From contig OX419759.1 in NCBI GenBank assembly GCA_948567375.1, positions 48,523,493 through 48,587,492 of the forward strand: a DNA stretch of 64,000 nt, written 5' to 3'. Shown one piece after another: positions 33,405 to 47,899 of the stretch (positions within the stretch are counted from its first letter, which is position 1; every line of letters begins with the position of its first letter). The position numbers were made by a program, and so were the translations under genes. The notes under the pieces were generated by a model. It was not told the DNA's origin and searched no databases. It worked only from the letters and a program-made list of their open reading frames with translations. This stretch comes from Lunularia cruciata (Eukaryota > Streptophyta > Marchantiopsida > Lunulariales > Lunulariaceae).

Positions 33405-35999
33405 TTCTAGTTACCATCAAAATACCGGGGCCCTCAAAATAGCTGGAAGATTTCTTACATATCATGCTGCCTTCTGCTTTGAAATTTGGTCTACCCGGAG
33501 ACTTTGTTTCTTTCTCAAGCTCTTTGTTTCAACTCTGGTTTTTGGACCACGGGAAACAAAGTATGCACTGCAGAGGAGATCGTTTTGGTGGTCGTGATTT
33601 CGAGCAACTAAACTTAGAATTGCATGTAACAGTTGAAACCATGTGAGAATGATGTAGATGCGGGCTCTTAACGGGAAGTGCAGAGGAACAAGCTTAGAGC
33701 TTCCAATTCTTCTTTCAAATTATTTTTTCCTCTCTTCTCTTTTCTTCTCTCTCGTAGGAATACACCTAATGCAGAATCTAGTTAAAATGTAGACAACATT
33801 CCTAATTAGCATGTTGCAAAAGATCTTGTGATGCTCATTCTTGTTTGTCAATATATCAATCTAACCTCACTAAGCTTCACCTTTCCTAGGGTCCTTTCCT
33901 CCACTTAACTCTTCGCCAGAGCAGAAGTTTAGTATCAAGACTGCAAGGGTATTTCAGATCTATAACTAGCTCTTACTTTTGCATGAATGTGTCTTAGTGC
34001 TTTCCCGGGGAGCCGAGGTTTCTCATAGGTGGCCGGTTAATTTGGTATTCGTGCAAGTCCCCACAGTAAATTGGTTCTCAGACAAAATATGTGTATTTCC
34101 TTTGTCAGTACTAAAAAAGTTGTTTAGGTCGTGCTTATGTTTCAGTTTGTATTTCTTACCTGGAACGGAAGTAAATTGGTTACCACTTAAAGATAGCATG
34201 TCAATCGATGTCACGGGGGAGCTGATACGTCATAGGATTTTAATCAAATTGAACTCACCTACATGAAGTTAATGAAAGCTCTTGAACAACCAACACGTGT
34301 ACAGATTTTAAAGCTCTAAACTGCGTGACGATCACAGTAGTAAGGATGAAGGCTATCGAGATGTTAGCAGTCCCCATCGTGTTAGTTGTCGCTAGCGTTG
34401 TATACTTGGCCTCCGCAACGATGTGCACCATCACAACAACCAAAGACTACCGTAGGACGAGAGTTCAAGAGTGAAATACGTTCTGAGTGCAGCATATTTT
34501 CCCTTTTCTTGCTTAAGAATACTGCTCTTTTACCGCATGCTAACTACAGATGCCATGGGTAGATGCTAGAACCACGTTTTGAATCTGAACTTTCGGACTG
34601 GTTAGGAGGCTAAAAGTATTGCAGGGTGATGTGACCCTAACTACTACCCTTGGTGTAAGCCACGGAAAACTCGCTCGAATTGTGTGAACCTGTTTTGAGA
34701 CGTTTGTGTAGCAAACTTCCTTACTAAGAAGTAATGAACCAAGTGAAGAGGATTTGATGCCTCAAGTGAGTGAAAGAAGGTAAGCCTGATATCAGCCCAA
34801 GATCGTTGCTTTTGGTTGAGTAATGTGTATTATCAATCGGTGAGAAATGGAGACGAGAGCTACGGCTGTGGAGGTGGAGGTGAAAATAATGGAACTTTGG
34901 AAGGGCTACATTATTTTCTAAAAGGTGTCCCCGGTGGTACCATCATGAGCTAGAACTTGTTGACGCTCGGAGTCCACTTCTAACCTTGGTCCGAAGTACG
35001 AGTTTGCTTTGATCAGCAGACCCGAGCAGATCGGTTTCTTTCGCTATCCTGAAAAACGACGTTACAAATGCAATTTAAGACTTGTTGCGGAGGTTACCTT
35101 AACATGACAGCACACAGGGGCTCGATGGAGATAACCCTTGATTTTCTTGGTCAAGAGCACGTCAGGAGACGCTGATCGTCATCTGTGCAGATTCTCTGTG
35201 TAACCCTACTTCCAAACGCAAGAGATGAAAAGCAGTAGAACAAGTCTCTCATACCATAGTGAAGCACGATTTACGACTCCTTTAAATATGATCAATCTGA
35301 GAGAATCTGTACATGAATATAGGAATTCGAATTTGTGTCCGTCACGATGATTTGGCCGAACGCACCCGAGAAGATGAAGTTGGCAAGATGCCCAGGAAAA
35401 CGATACTGTAGAAAACACCGGATTAAGTCTACCCAGTCAAGTACCACGTACAAGAACTTAACTGATGTTCCTGTCAGCTTCAAATGTGCACGCCTTCCAC
35501 TCTCCAAAGACTAACGTCAGTTACCAGCTGCAACAGGATTCATGCCAATAGAGGAGGTTGGATCCTACCGAAAAGAGCTTCCAATAACTCTGGGCCCTTG
35601 TGAATTAATTTCTTCTTTCAGAAGTTTGTAGAGTACTCAAATTTTCATACTTTTCACATTTCAAAACTTTCCACTTCTTCCAGCTTTCTGAAAGCTTTTA
35701 GAGTTTCCAAATTTCAAAGAATCCAATCAATGTCAATGTATGTTTTACGGAAGAGAGTGATTCACTATCGTCGTCCGCAAAGTCGAGAAACACACGTTAA
35801 ACTTGCATTCAGGGTGGTTATTACTCTCACTCTCAGGACCACGATGAAAATTACCCTCTCGTGAGTTTACAGTGCAATTTACTCGCATCGCTCTGAGCAA
35901 ACTCCTCATCGAGAGTAGACTGATGGTCCCTTTCCGCACCTTGAAATCTGTCATCCATAAATTAAATTAAAACGTGAAAGGAAATGAAATGTTTGAATT
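33405..35999. other. 3' flank of F-box gene and intergenic DNA
   Basis: No supportable gene. The open stretches on both strands are short, lack protein-like composition and have no motif. The first part presumably contains the F-box gene 3' UTR. Confidence 0.5.
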
Positions 36000-38900
36000 A
36001 ATTTTCCTTCATGTGAATTTTTCACGAGTTTTTCTTAAACCGCGTTTACTTTTGCGGACGCCGTCAATATTGTATATTGTATATTTTTCACGATAATTTT
36101 TTTCGGGTTACCAGTTTTTTGTAATATAAAAATCCATAACTTCCATCCTCTTTATTAGTATCCTCCACAAATGTACATTTTGGTTTGGACACGGGAGAAA
36201 TTATCTATATCGTGTGGAGGATATATTATCGAGGAGAATATAAATTATTTCTCTCATCATAAATATTATCTATTTAATCTCTACCATGATTGTGGTGGTT
36301 TCATTTGTTATAATGTCAAGTGAAAAGAAAATTTGAAAAAGTAGTAAAGCTAACCTTCCGAGAATCTCTTAAGGCTCAAAAAATATTTTCTATATTATTT
36401 GAATATATATTTCAATTATTATAAATTTTATAGTCCTACTATGATTGCGTTAGTTTCACTTAGCATCATTTAAATGATAAAAAGCTTTTAAAAATAATGG
36501 AATTTCTACCAAAGAGAGATTTGAAGTCAATTTTAAATGTACGTATATAATTTTCACAGGTGAATACGGTCTTCTTAATATCAATTTTCTTAATTTCAAA
36601 TTTCAAATATCATTGTTAAGGGTAATGATCCTCAGATATTTTCAAACAGCTTTTATGATATTTCATGAATGGATGCTTTAGTTCCCATTAGGTCTCCCTT
36701 TGGATTACAAGAAATGTATATCACATGTCAGTTTTGATTATGAAAAGAGAGTATGGTCGTTTGATTCTGAAAAGAAAATACGGAGGTGAAATGAGCCATT
36801 ATATTTTATCAATGTGGTGGTCTACTTCGTCCACAATACCTTTCTAAGTAACTCAAACACATGAGTTCAATTTAAGACTTTATAGTATCAAAATGAGAGT
36901 GGATTGATCTTTTTGAATGTTAATAGGATAATACGTGAAGCCAATCTAACATTAAACTCAATTTATTCATAAAATCATATAAAACTTATCAAAAATGTTG
37001 AATGAAGAATTAACCAAAAAACAATATGAACTTATGGGAATGTCCTTGGTACAATAGAATTTTATAGGATATCTCTCCATGCACCCCTTTATGGGAAAGC
37101 ACATATAAATCTTTTAACTACTTTGTTATAGACTTCTATAATATGTAGGTTGAAATCTCTACTATCATAGAGTTCATTACTTGTCTTTCCAATCACATGA
37201 ATTTCAAACTCCTGGTTGTAAAATTCCTTTGCTTTAGGATATTGATTTGATTATAAATACTTGATCTACATAAATTGCATGGTGCTATCCTATGATGATT
37301 CTACTTGGAGGTCTTGATTCTAAATAGTATGGTATTCCTACATTTTGTTTCATGTTGGTTACATCTAATCGGAGAAAATCATCAAAATATCATAAATCAT
37401 CAATAGATAACTTTGTATTATACGTGGTTGAAGAGATACTTGGCAGACAGTACAAATTTAGTGCACTTAATTGCTTAAAAGTACAATCTTTACAAATCCT
37501 CATTAGTGTTAGATGGTATGAAACTTGAGTAGTGTTTAACTTGATTCATTGGTCTAACGTAGTCCACAAAGTAAAAGTAGATATTCATAAAACTCATGTG
37601 AAACTCACTCGATGGAAAGTAAAACTTTTCAAAATTGAGGTTAAACTCATAAGGCCTGTAACATATTTCACCTGAATGAGCCTTCCTTCACGTCACAATG
37701 CATTCTCATAATCCCAACATCATTTTGACACTCGAGACCATGGAGATTTCTTCCTAAAATTACACTTTTATGGCAAAGAAATGTAAGGTTGTTATAAAGA
37801 TAGAATACTTGGTGATCATGAAAGCTAGTTATCTTTTTTATAATTTTTGGGGTATTGCAGAGGCAAGATTAATGTTACACAAAAGCTACCATTGAAAGTT
37901 TGGAAATGTGTCTATTTGGACTTTCTCAAGGAAATATAAAAGTCATGTGCATAGAAAAAAATTTCATTTGTAAAGGAGGAGTTGCCATGTAAATGCTTTC
38001 TTCAAGACTCCTTCCAAGGCACAATATCAAATAAATGTATTTGAAACAAAAATCCCAAAGGTATGGAATACGTTTCACTCCAAAATGAGGAAAATATGAA
38101 GGAGTTGAAAGCAATCAATGACATGCAAGGTGCAAAATGATCAAATTACAAAATGATTGATTGTTAACACTTTGACATCATCAATTGTAACCTAGATGAA
38201 GGTCAACATTTGTACACCAATGCAAAAAATTCATGAAAGGTTGCCAAAGAAACAAAGACCTAGCTACAAGCCAAAGTAGCTCAAGCTTTGGTGGGAGGGG
38301 CCATTGTCAAAGCTTCCCAATAGCGCAAGTTGATGTGTCATAATAGAAATTGGAAGTACTCAAATATAAATTTAAATTAAGTGTAGTTGAGGCCAAATGT
38401 AAAGATGAGAGATTTAAACTTGAAGAAGTGTTAAGCAACATTTTACAACAAATTTCCTTCCTCCATGACAATGACAATGGTGCCATTATAGGGAAAGAGT
38501 TTTTAGAGAAAGCTAGTAAGTTGCTTAATATATAACACAAATTTTTATGCACTTTGTATTAATTTACACTCAATTTAATGAATTTATTTATGATTTGTTT
38601 TACCCATGCATGTTCCAAGTTGATTTTTTACAAGCTCTATCATGAATGTGAATTATTCAAGTTGATTCTTGATAAGCTCTATTGTGAATTTGTTTGACTT
38701 TTGATCTAGCTCTCTCTTGGACTTGCTTGACTATTGATCTAGCTCTATCTTGAATTTTCTCAATTCAAAATATATTATATAATCATCAATTTTATATAAT
38801 CATCTTCTACAATAAGCAAAGCAAGATTGATTAAATAAACATCTTAAAGTTGATTGAACACTTGGACCCAAGGAAAAGCAAGCAATGAAGACATAATGAA

Positions 38901-41900
38901 TGTCATGAACTATGTAATCATACATCATGCATCTTTTGATAAGAATAACTAATCTTACATTAAGAAAATTTGAGCATCTCCATTTTCAATGAAAAGAACG
39001 AGCAAATAAATCTTGTATTATATTTTGAAGGAAATGTAGCGGATGAACATATAATGAATGCCATGAATTATGTAATGATACATCATGCATATTCTGATGA
39101 GAATTGCTAATCTCACAATGAGGAAGCATCTCCACTTTCAATGACAATAATGAGCAAATAAATCTTCTTCTTTTTTTGAAGGAAAAGTTCAACAAGAGAT
39201 CAATACATCAATAAAAGCATCATACTTCTATATACAACTTTCATATTAGTGGTATCTTGATATCAAAGGTACATAATTTCTTTGAAATTTTAATTGGAAA
39301 ATACTAGGTAATCTTGTGTTTTTCTCAACCTAGACTAAGAATGAACTCATGTTAATGGCAACTTCAAACTTAAAATTTTCATGTAGAGGATTGGTCTAGT
39401 TTTTACATTGATATCTTGCTGGTTCTTGACTCCAATTTTGAGCTTGAAGAGTTACATTCTATATTTTTGTCTTCTACAAAGAGGCTTTTAACACTCAAGG
39501 ATTGACCTTTATGGTCAATTCACCCCCTAATAGTAATTGTTTCTCTACTCCATTCCTTAATTTTACAATTAAAAGAGAACATAAAACCACTATAAATAAC
39601 ATGTCTCTACCCACTAAAACAACAAATCCAATCCTCAAAGTACAATACTACCATATGGTAGTACCATACTAGACATCAATTATGGTTACTATTGTGACTA
39701 TCAAGTCAAATGCATGTAAACCAATTCATTGAAAACAAAGAGATCCTACAAGATAATTCTCCCTTCTCTACTTAGATTTATTCTCCTTAATACATCTTCA
39801 TTCTAGCAACAATTTTGGATTGAAGATGTATTGAAGAAAGAGAAATTGAAGTTGATAGAGATGTCGACACTTGCTATAAAACTAGTGCATTCAATGCTTG
39901 AAACCTTTGGGGAAAGAGAAGGAGGAGGAAGGTAAGAACATTCATAATTGTTGGAAAGTTGGAGCCAAATGAGGAACACAAAATTGACATAGAAATACAT
40001 TAGGAACCAAGATAATAATTTATCCATGCACATTTCTACCCTATTGAAATATTTTTATGTTGCCCAATAGATAACCCACATATCTTGCTTATTTTGGTCT
40101 TTATGCTCAATTGCCTTATGAGTGGAATAGATAGGGAAACTGACTTCCACACCTATGATATGTTGAAAACATGATTGATTTCTTACCCAAAGGTCTTATC
40201 ATTGTAAGACAATGTAGTGAGTCATTGTGAGCTTCATTATGAGTCTACTTAAGCTCCTAAAAAATCACCTTGGTAAGACGTTTATTTTCCTTTACTTTGC
40301 TCCTCTTTTCTTCCTTTAGCTTTTTCATTTTCAATCTTTGTTAATCTTAGCTCTTGCATAATCCTTCCTACCCTAATCAAAAAATTTCCATCACTCTCCA
40401 TACCATGCACTCCCTTTCTACTTCTCATCTTACTCCCTTCCGCCTCAAGAATCAAAATATTTGTTGCTCTTCTTTGAGCAATGAGTACTTTCCACATGAT
40501 GGCTAATCCATGGAATATTGAATTTCTCACAAAAGAATTTGTCATCAAACATCAACAAGTGATGAAGTGATAAAGTTCCAAACAAAGAAATAATGCCAAA
40601 TTTTAGCAAATTTCACAATGATTAAAAACTTATCAAACCTACCCAACCTCAATGGCACTCTTATAAATTGAAGCAATTTTTCCAATGACAAACTTGTATA
40701 TTAGTGCATGAGAAAACTTAATGTACATGGTACCAAGAGAAGGAGAGGATCCAAATATGAATGAATTTTTTTATATCAAAAGCAAATTTATTGACAAAGC
40801 CTTCTATAACAAGGTCTTATTCCATTATATCTCCAAAAATTAATGATAGAAAAATAAAAACAGAACTGATGAATAAAATAGCTCAATTTGCATCAAGATT
40901 CAAACATCAAGGGAAATATATCATGGCAATTAGGGCATATAGTTAGAAATATTCTAAAATGGATTTTAAAACCCTATTCCCCATTTGACCCTGATTCTCC
41001 TCTATGCATCTTGTAAGTCACATGCTTGCAACATAAGATTGCTTGCTTGTATATTTTCCACTTCTCTTCTATTTATGCATTGGAGAAGAAACATCTTTGC
41101 ACCCATACAACCTAGATCTCTAGGGAGATACTCTTGAACAAGACCATGATTATCAATCTAAAAGTATTTATGCTTATGATTGTGAATGTGACTAACTTTT
41201 AAACACCTCACATTGTGAAACAAACCTACATATATAACATCCACACAAAAATGATGAGGCTATAGTGATTGATGATCAAAATGTTATTAAAAAAATAAAT
41301 TACTTTCCTCTTGTTCTAGTGGCGCTTATGGAGCTCAAGTCTTGGTCTATTGATGCAATAGAGTGTACCATCAATGTTGTCCGATGTAGCTAGAAATTTT
41401 AGTAGCACACAACCAAGTGCTCATGATGAAAAATATCAAGCCATTGAATTTTATCTTACAAAGTAATATTTGAAAAGTTGTAATAAAGTAATAATTGAAA
41501 ATTTTATTTGAAAAGCTACAAATGAGGCATCTAAATTCAATGTCCATGAGTAATTCCAGTTCATTGCTCCAGGATGTAGCCCAATATTATTTTTAATATA
41601 CAAAATTTAAGAAAGCACTCATTCAAAGGATGGTAATTTGGTAGGATGCACTTCTTTGACTTTCACATTACCAATATGGCAAGAATGTTGCATCAAAACA
41701 GTGCAAACCCTAGTACACAATCATTCCCATTCAAACAATATGAATCTTATCATTGTGTAAAAGATAAGCACATGCCACAACATAAGATTTTCCAAGTGCT
41801 CTATCTTAGGCAATAGTAAATTAACATAGTAATCTCCATCACCAAACTCTATCATCATTTATAAAAAGATTGATTGACACTATACAAGCTTTTGTAATAT

Positions 41901-42270
41901 GAGCATGTTGCTCCATGATAGTGGTGAGCATTATGCCTATTCTATCAACATCATTGTCACTCTTATGTAAGTAATTTGACAAGCTAATCACTATTTGACA
42001 TAGTGGGCAATTTTAACATGTGCTTCTTGTAGAAACTCATTATAATCTCCTAAGAGGGTAGTTTTTGGTATGTTTGTGAGTTTAGTGAAACTTGCATAAT
42101 AACCAACTCATGTGACACAGTATTCTCTCTTTAATGCAAGTTCAAGGAACTTTGTGGATGACATTAGGGACTCAAAGAATTAAAAACTCACACTTGTAGA
42201 GTATTATCTCTCTAATGCATGTTTGGGGACTTTGTGAATGATATTATTAGTCCTTGTGGAGTCAAACATT
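36000..42270. other. Very AT-rich intergenic DNA
   Basis: No gene recognised. A plus-strand stretch around 38230-38535 reads as a lysine/glutamate-rich, coiled-coil-like segment (KFKLSVVEAKCKDERFKLEE) broken by stops, possibly a remnant. A tandem duplication of about 158 bp covers roughly 38874-39186, recognisable by two copies of the catacatcatgcat block. A shorter duplication with a period of about 81 bp begins at 42119 and 42200. Confidence 0.45.
38874..39186. repeat. Two tandem copies of a unit of about 158 bp
   Basis: Both copies contain ataatgaatg-catgaa, a catacatcatgcat block, gcatctcca-tttcaatga and gagcaaataaatctt in order, with small differences. Confidence 0.75.
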
Positions 42271-42274
42271 TGTC

Positions 42275-42710
42275 ACAACATTTGTAGTACCAAAGCTAGT
42301 TTGCTTGGATGCTAGGGTGGTAATGTTTGTAGTCATAGTTATTTTGGTAGGTACTCATGGACTACTTGATGGCAGCCAAATTTTATGTTAGAGCTATTAA
42401 TCACATGGTAGGACCTACCTTCACTTTCACACTATAAGATGTGCCGTCAATGGCATTGTTAGGGCTGGAGACTTAGGTCGAGTGGATGGATAAACTTTCA
42501 AAGTGTAGTTCTAAAGAGCTTGCTTCTTTGATGTTGAGCCTTTCAATTCTTGCCTATGGTGGACAAAGGCTGACTAGCATCACTTGGAGTCTCTTAGCTA
42601 GAGTGAGAGTGGCTTGATTATAATCAATGCTCAATTGTTGACAAATTGTTGAGTGGAGGATCGAGTACAAATTTGATTTGAGTGTGATTCAAGTGGAGGA
42701 ATGAATTGAT
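42275..42710 (+). repeat. Inverted-repeat arm, LTR-like remnant
   Basis: The reverse complement of 44490-44930 aligns with this stretch over about 430 bp. Shared blocks include ctttcaaagtgtag, tctttgatgttgagcctt, ctatggtggaca and tcttagctagagtgag. Divergence is considerable. Best read as two copies of an old repeat, perhaps an LTR or UTR, in opposite orientation. Confidence 0.75.
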
Positions 42711-44076
42711 TATATCAAAGAAATTATAGTCAAGGAGAAATTAAGTGTATGAAGTAAGGACATTGGTGATATCTCCAAGCTTAGCAGATCATTGGTATAT
42801 TTGGTTGTGGTCCTAGATTTCCCTAAGAATGATCATATGCAAAAGCCCTATCCTAGTTGATGTAGATTTGGGTGTGGGGCAGATGGTATGTGAAAGCATT
42901 GTCCAAATTTCTTTGAATTGAGGTCAATTTGAGAGCAAGAAAGTGATCATAGGCCTTGGTGTTGCAAATTGGACTTCAGAAGCAAAATTAACAATAGATT
43001 TTGGAATCCATCCACTCATTAATGATTTAGAGATCCCCATCTTCTTAATTTAGCACAAGTTGATAATTAACAAAGGATTTGGAGGTCAACCAATTGTAGA
43101 AGAAGTGCATTAGATTGACAAAGTTTATCTAGATTTTGAGGTCAAGTTTGTGGAGGTTGTCCAAAGTTGGAGGTTGCTCAGATTGCCCTAGCTAGTGCTT
43201 GAGTTGGTGAAGCTTAGCCAGATTTGGAGAGGGTTCAAATTGGCAAGAAGAAAGGCCTTATTTGGCTAAATTTTGGTGTTTTGAGGAATATGACTAGAGA
43301 TGATATGGGTAGAAGGGTCAGAAAGCCACTTAGATGAGTTTTTGGTCACTATTTTGCAAAATTTGCCTACCCTCCTAGATTGTACACAATAGGATTTGAA
43401 CCCCATATCTCTAGTTCCTACATTGGTGCCCTAGCCAGCCAGTCCATCCTCTTTTGTTGTCTTATTGATTGGTCAATTGATACTTATACAGATGTAGATT
43501 TGGCTCAAAGAGGTAATTTGATCTCATCCTTGGTAGTTTAGGAATAGATAAACACTCTTATTATATGAAATGAAAAATGGTCATAGAGTTAGTCCGGTGT
43601 TAATTTATGAGATTGAGGGTTTTCGTTTAGACTTCTTGTGATTGGACTCCTTCTATCCTCTACTTCTTTTTTGTGCATAATGTTTGTGTGAGGTGCCTTG
43701 ACTTTAGAGTGTTGGTGCTCTTGTGTACTCCACTAATGAGGTTGGAGTGATAACCAATGAAACTACCTATGTTTCTCTCCAATGAGACAAGAAGTGATAA
43801 CTTGCATACCATGAGAATGCATGTTTTGATGGTAAGTTACAAGTCACTCTTTCTCCTAGTGTAGTTGTCATGGTTAGAGCTACTTTAGTGAGTGGTGTTT
43901 AGTTGGTGATGGAACTTGGTGGTGATCCTTGGTAGGGTATTTGTGGTGGTTATGGTTGTGGTTTGAGTTACATTGTCACAATGGAGTTCTTTGGAGATTC
44001 TAGTGAAGATATCACTATAGTACACAATGGATTTACATGGAGTGCCACTTGGTATTAGCTTCTATCTTAGGTCTTA

Positions 44077-44280
44077 GTGAGGGAGGAGATTGACTTTGAT
44101 TTGGAGTTTGATGCAAAATTTGATTCAATTGAGGGTGCACTTAGTGTGTCCACACCATTATTGTGGGACATGAACAAGATTTATGGGGCCTCCAAAGGTC
44201 CCAAGTGTTATTTTGGCATAGTGGGTACCATTCAATTGGATGATTTCATCCAAGAGTTTAATTGTTGGTGTGATCTATAG
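44077..44280 (+). pseudogene. Possible retrotransposon gag-like fragment
   Basis: A 67-codon open stretch with acceptable protein composition (MNKIYGASKGPKCYFGIVGT, then FIQEFNCWCDL). It lies inside the arms of the 42.3/44.9-kb inverted repeat and may be the start of a gag protein of the same old element. There is no diagnostic motif. Confidence 0.25.
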
Positions 44281-44489
44281 CACATGCAAAACCTGACTTT
44301 GTTCATACTCCTAGCATGGAAGAGGTTGTTCTAGCACTTGAAGGGTCTCCCAATGCATAGCTATCTTGAGTTCAAGAGAGCTCTATCATACATATATACA
44401 TCACTACACAGCATACATTGTTGTCAACATCACACACTATAGAAGCACAACTCACACATGAGTCATACATGGACTCTCAAGTACCACAA

Positions 44490-44930
44490 TAATCAGTTTG
44501 TTCATACAATTCAAATCACACTCAATCAGATAAGTACCGGATCACTCAATAATCTGCCAATAATTAGGCAATAATTACAGTCAAGCTATACTCACTCTAG
44601 CTAAGAGAATCTAGGTGTTTTTTGTCGGCCTCTGTCCACCATAGCCAGGAACTCAAAGGCTCAACATCAAAGAATGTAGCTTTACATAGAAGAATCTTTG
44701 AAGCTACACTTTGAAAGTATACCTCTTAGTCTCTAACTATAACATTCCCGAGAATGGCACATTGATGGTGCAAAATATGCAAGTGATAGTGAGCCCCACC
44801 ATGTAATCAGTACCTCAAACATGAATCTGATGATCAATGAGTAGTTTATGAGTATCTACCAAAATACTCATGACTACCAACACTACTACTCTAGAGTCCA
44901 AGCAATCTAGGTGCGATGCTACAAATGGTA
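44490..44930 (-). repeat. Inverted-repeat arm, LTR-like remnant
   Basis: Opposite-orientation partner of 42275-42710. It is flanked by a direct repeat of about 100 bp (44393-44490 and 44950-45053), both copies containing tatatata, atcacacactatagaa and catacatggactctcaag. Confidence 0.75.
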
Positions 44931-45059
44931 TGGTAGCTATCATTCATATATATATATATAGATATGCAACTTACATCACTATCAATATCACACACTATAG
45001 AAACACAACTCACACATAAATCATACATGGACTCTCAAGTGCCACAATCATTCCCTAGC

Positions 45060-46832
45060 TGGCAGTTAGGTCTTTCTAACTTCAAATAGCCATCTACTCC
45101 AAGTATATGGTATATCCCTTGGTGAACAAAAGATCATGAGGTTGGGTACTATCGAGCCCCATCATAAGTTGCATGTCTGCATCCTATACCATATAAAGGA
45201 TGGATTAACTATGGGTCAAGTGAATCTAGAACATAACCATTGTCCTTGAGGAACCATTGCAAGGGGAAGAGTCATACATGCCATATGTCATCCTCTAAAA
45301 AATCTATCACACACTAACATAGTAGTAGCTCCACCAAAAGAGCTGCATAATATTCACCACAAGCTTTCACATCCAAGTGCCAAGCTTGGGTCCATAGTAC
45401 CATCAATTTTTGGGAGGTGGCATGGAACACAATTGTGCACATGATCCTTCCAAATAATACCATCATGTCCTCCCAACACAAGGACTCTAGATGGCAAAAC
45501 CTTGCACACTCTTAAGATAGTATTGTATGTAGAAACATCAAGTATTGTTAGTGTTGTCTGCTATAGATATGGGTGAAATCGATAGATCAAGGTCTATAAC
45601 ATCCTTCTTGAATGGTAGCATAGCATAAGGTATCACTATACTAAACAATCACCAAGTTCTCAAAAGTCATCGGTATCACTCTCCAAAACATGCACTCATC
45701 CATACATTTGGATCATATAAGTCCAAAACTACAATAACATCTTGATGAATGGTTGTAAGTAAATTTGGATCTTGTTCATAGAGTAGAAAGTAAGAAGAAA
45801 AGGATGCAAAGGAGGCTTGCTGATTGAACATATAGCCTATAGCCAACCAAGGTAACTAGAGATCCCAATCTCCCAAATGGGCTCTCTACAAACCATACTT
45901 TTGCAATCTTCTTTTGTTGTCTGAACCACTTTCTCTGCTAAGCCATTTGCCTTAGGGTGATCTTGGGAAGTAGTATGATGATCAATCAAAGCCTTATCAT
46001 ACAAGACTTGAAACTACCCAAGAACTTTGTACCTTGATCATTCAAAACCTCAATTGGTGCACCAAAATGATTGAGAACCCGATCCAAGAACAAGTAACTT
46101 GTCCCTTCATTGGACTTATTAGGAAGTGTCACCAACTCAATCCACTTGGAGAAGTGCTCCACCATAACCAAAATGTATTGATGATGTCTCATAATCAATA
46201 GTAAAGGTCCAACAAAGTCCAAAATCCAATGGTAACCCATCTCATGATAAGTAATAGGTATGACTATGATGTAAGAGCATTATATGATGCTCTAACTTGG
46301 TCACAAACCACTCATCTTGCAAAAAACTAATTTACATTGGTCTACATACTATGCCACCAATAATGACTCTAGAGTAAGCTATATGTATGCTTTACTCCAA
46401 AATGCCCTAGCTCCTCATGAGCATGATGGACCAATTGTGATCTCTAAGATGGAAGTGGCGTTGCTCACACTTTACCATCCTCCCATACACAACTAAAGTG
46501 TTTACCTTGCAATCTAAACCATCTGGCTTGCTAAAGAACACAATCTCTCTCCTTGATCCCAATTGTGCTACCCACAACACTAGTGTGAAGATAGTATATT
46601 ATTAAGACATCATCATGAATGTCTTGTTAGACTATACCACTATCTCCACTCTCAAGATTTTGTGACCTCAATAACTCCTATTGTATGCGTTGAGAGAGAT
46701 AGCACCAATGCCTCAAAATATATACAAAGAAAGGCAAATGAATGCCAACCTAGCACCATCTCCTCATCTATCTCACCATGCCAATGAGCTTTAGTCTGAT
46801 CCTATTGGCTTGGACATGAGTTTCTACTCAAT
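45060..46832 (-). pseudogene. Element E: integrase and downstream part, minus strand
   Basis: Ty3/gypsy integrase remnant. The best stretch is 46240-45986, which shows YHWILDFVGPLL, the segment YILVMVEHFSKW and the catalytic VLNDQGTKFLGS context. The surrounding frame is full of stops. It is the downstream half of the element whose RT and RNase H are at 55451-57010; element D is inserted between them. No intact LTR was found downstream, although the repeats near 44.4-45.05 kb may be part of it. Confidence 0.75.
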
Positions 46833-47571
46833 TGTAATACCAAGAACTAGCCATATGATCTAGATGTGAAATTTGATTTGGTAACATCTAGAATGATGTT
46901 ATACATGTTGGTCAAAATAGATCAGATAGAAGTATCACCAAAAGAGTACTTCTACAAATAGGATAGAAACCAAAATGGACTTGAGAACCTTAGAACCAAT
47001 AGCTAGACATATGATTTAAAGGTGAGAATTGGTTTGGTAACATCTAGAATGATGTTACACATGATGGACTAAACATATCAGAAAGAGGTATCACCAAAAG
47101 GGGACTTCTACTAATAGACTAGGAACCCAAATATGCCTGAAATCTGTGAAGGCAATTTTGGACACCTAAACAAATGAATTAGACCTCGAAAATGTGAAGA
47201 TTCCCCCCTCCCAATAGAGGATAAGCTGGCCTTCCCTCGCCCCTGTTTGTCTCATCAAGAGTTTTCCAATGGTACCTTACTCATGTGATTTTGAGACTCA
47301 TACAAGAAGATTCCCTAAAAGATTCCCTTTGGTCAAAGCTTGTTTGACCAGCTAGATAGGACCTAGAATGACATGTCACCCATCCAAGTAAGTAATCCAA
47401 GGGTGGAGCTTGCTAACATGTCACCTATCTGTGTGCCTAATCCTATGGTGGAGCTTCCTTGGAGTAGATCCTCTTTGTCTATATAATAAAGAGAAGGTGT
47501 TCCTTTGGGGCATTGAATGTTTGAGTGTGAAGTCTGTGTTTTCTCTCTTCTCCTATCCTCGGAGTATTACA
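46833..47571 (+). repeat. 5' LTR of element D
   Basis: TGTAATACC...GTATTACA, 739 bp, followed directly by the primer-binding site. Confidence 0.93.
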
Positions 47572-47572
47572 A

Positions 47573-47584
47573 TGGTATTAGAGC
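47573..47584 (+). other. Primer-binding site of element D (tRNA-iMet type)
   Basis: TGGTATTAGAGC, one C-to-T change from the plant initiator-methionine PBS. Confidence 0.88.
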
Positions 47585-47899
47585 GAGTGTCTTAGTCCAA
47601 GAGAGTGGATCACCCCTCTTGGAAGAGCACAAACTTCTGAAACTAAGTAATTTGAGGTAGAGAACATAGAGTAATTGCGAGACTTAGGAAGGACTTTAGA
47701 GAGCAGATGGGATAGATGCACCGGGAGTACAATTTCCCGCACCTAGCTTTCTATTCCCAAATCCATTCCACATCAAGGTTATGTACATCCAACACAAGCA
47801 AATGAGGTATTGCTAGTTTATCACTTTGGTGCAGAATTCATGGACAGGGTGATGAACTCACCAAATCTGGTGATTCTGCCTGTGGTGATATATGATAGA

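Noticed and set aside
40282-40548. Minus-strand 88-codon frame as a gene
   Set aside because: Lys/Glu-rich composition from AT-rich sequence, no neighbour or motif support.
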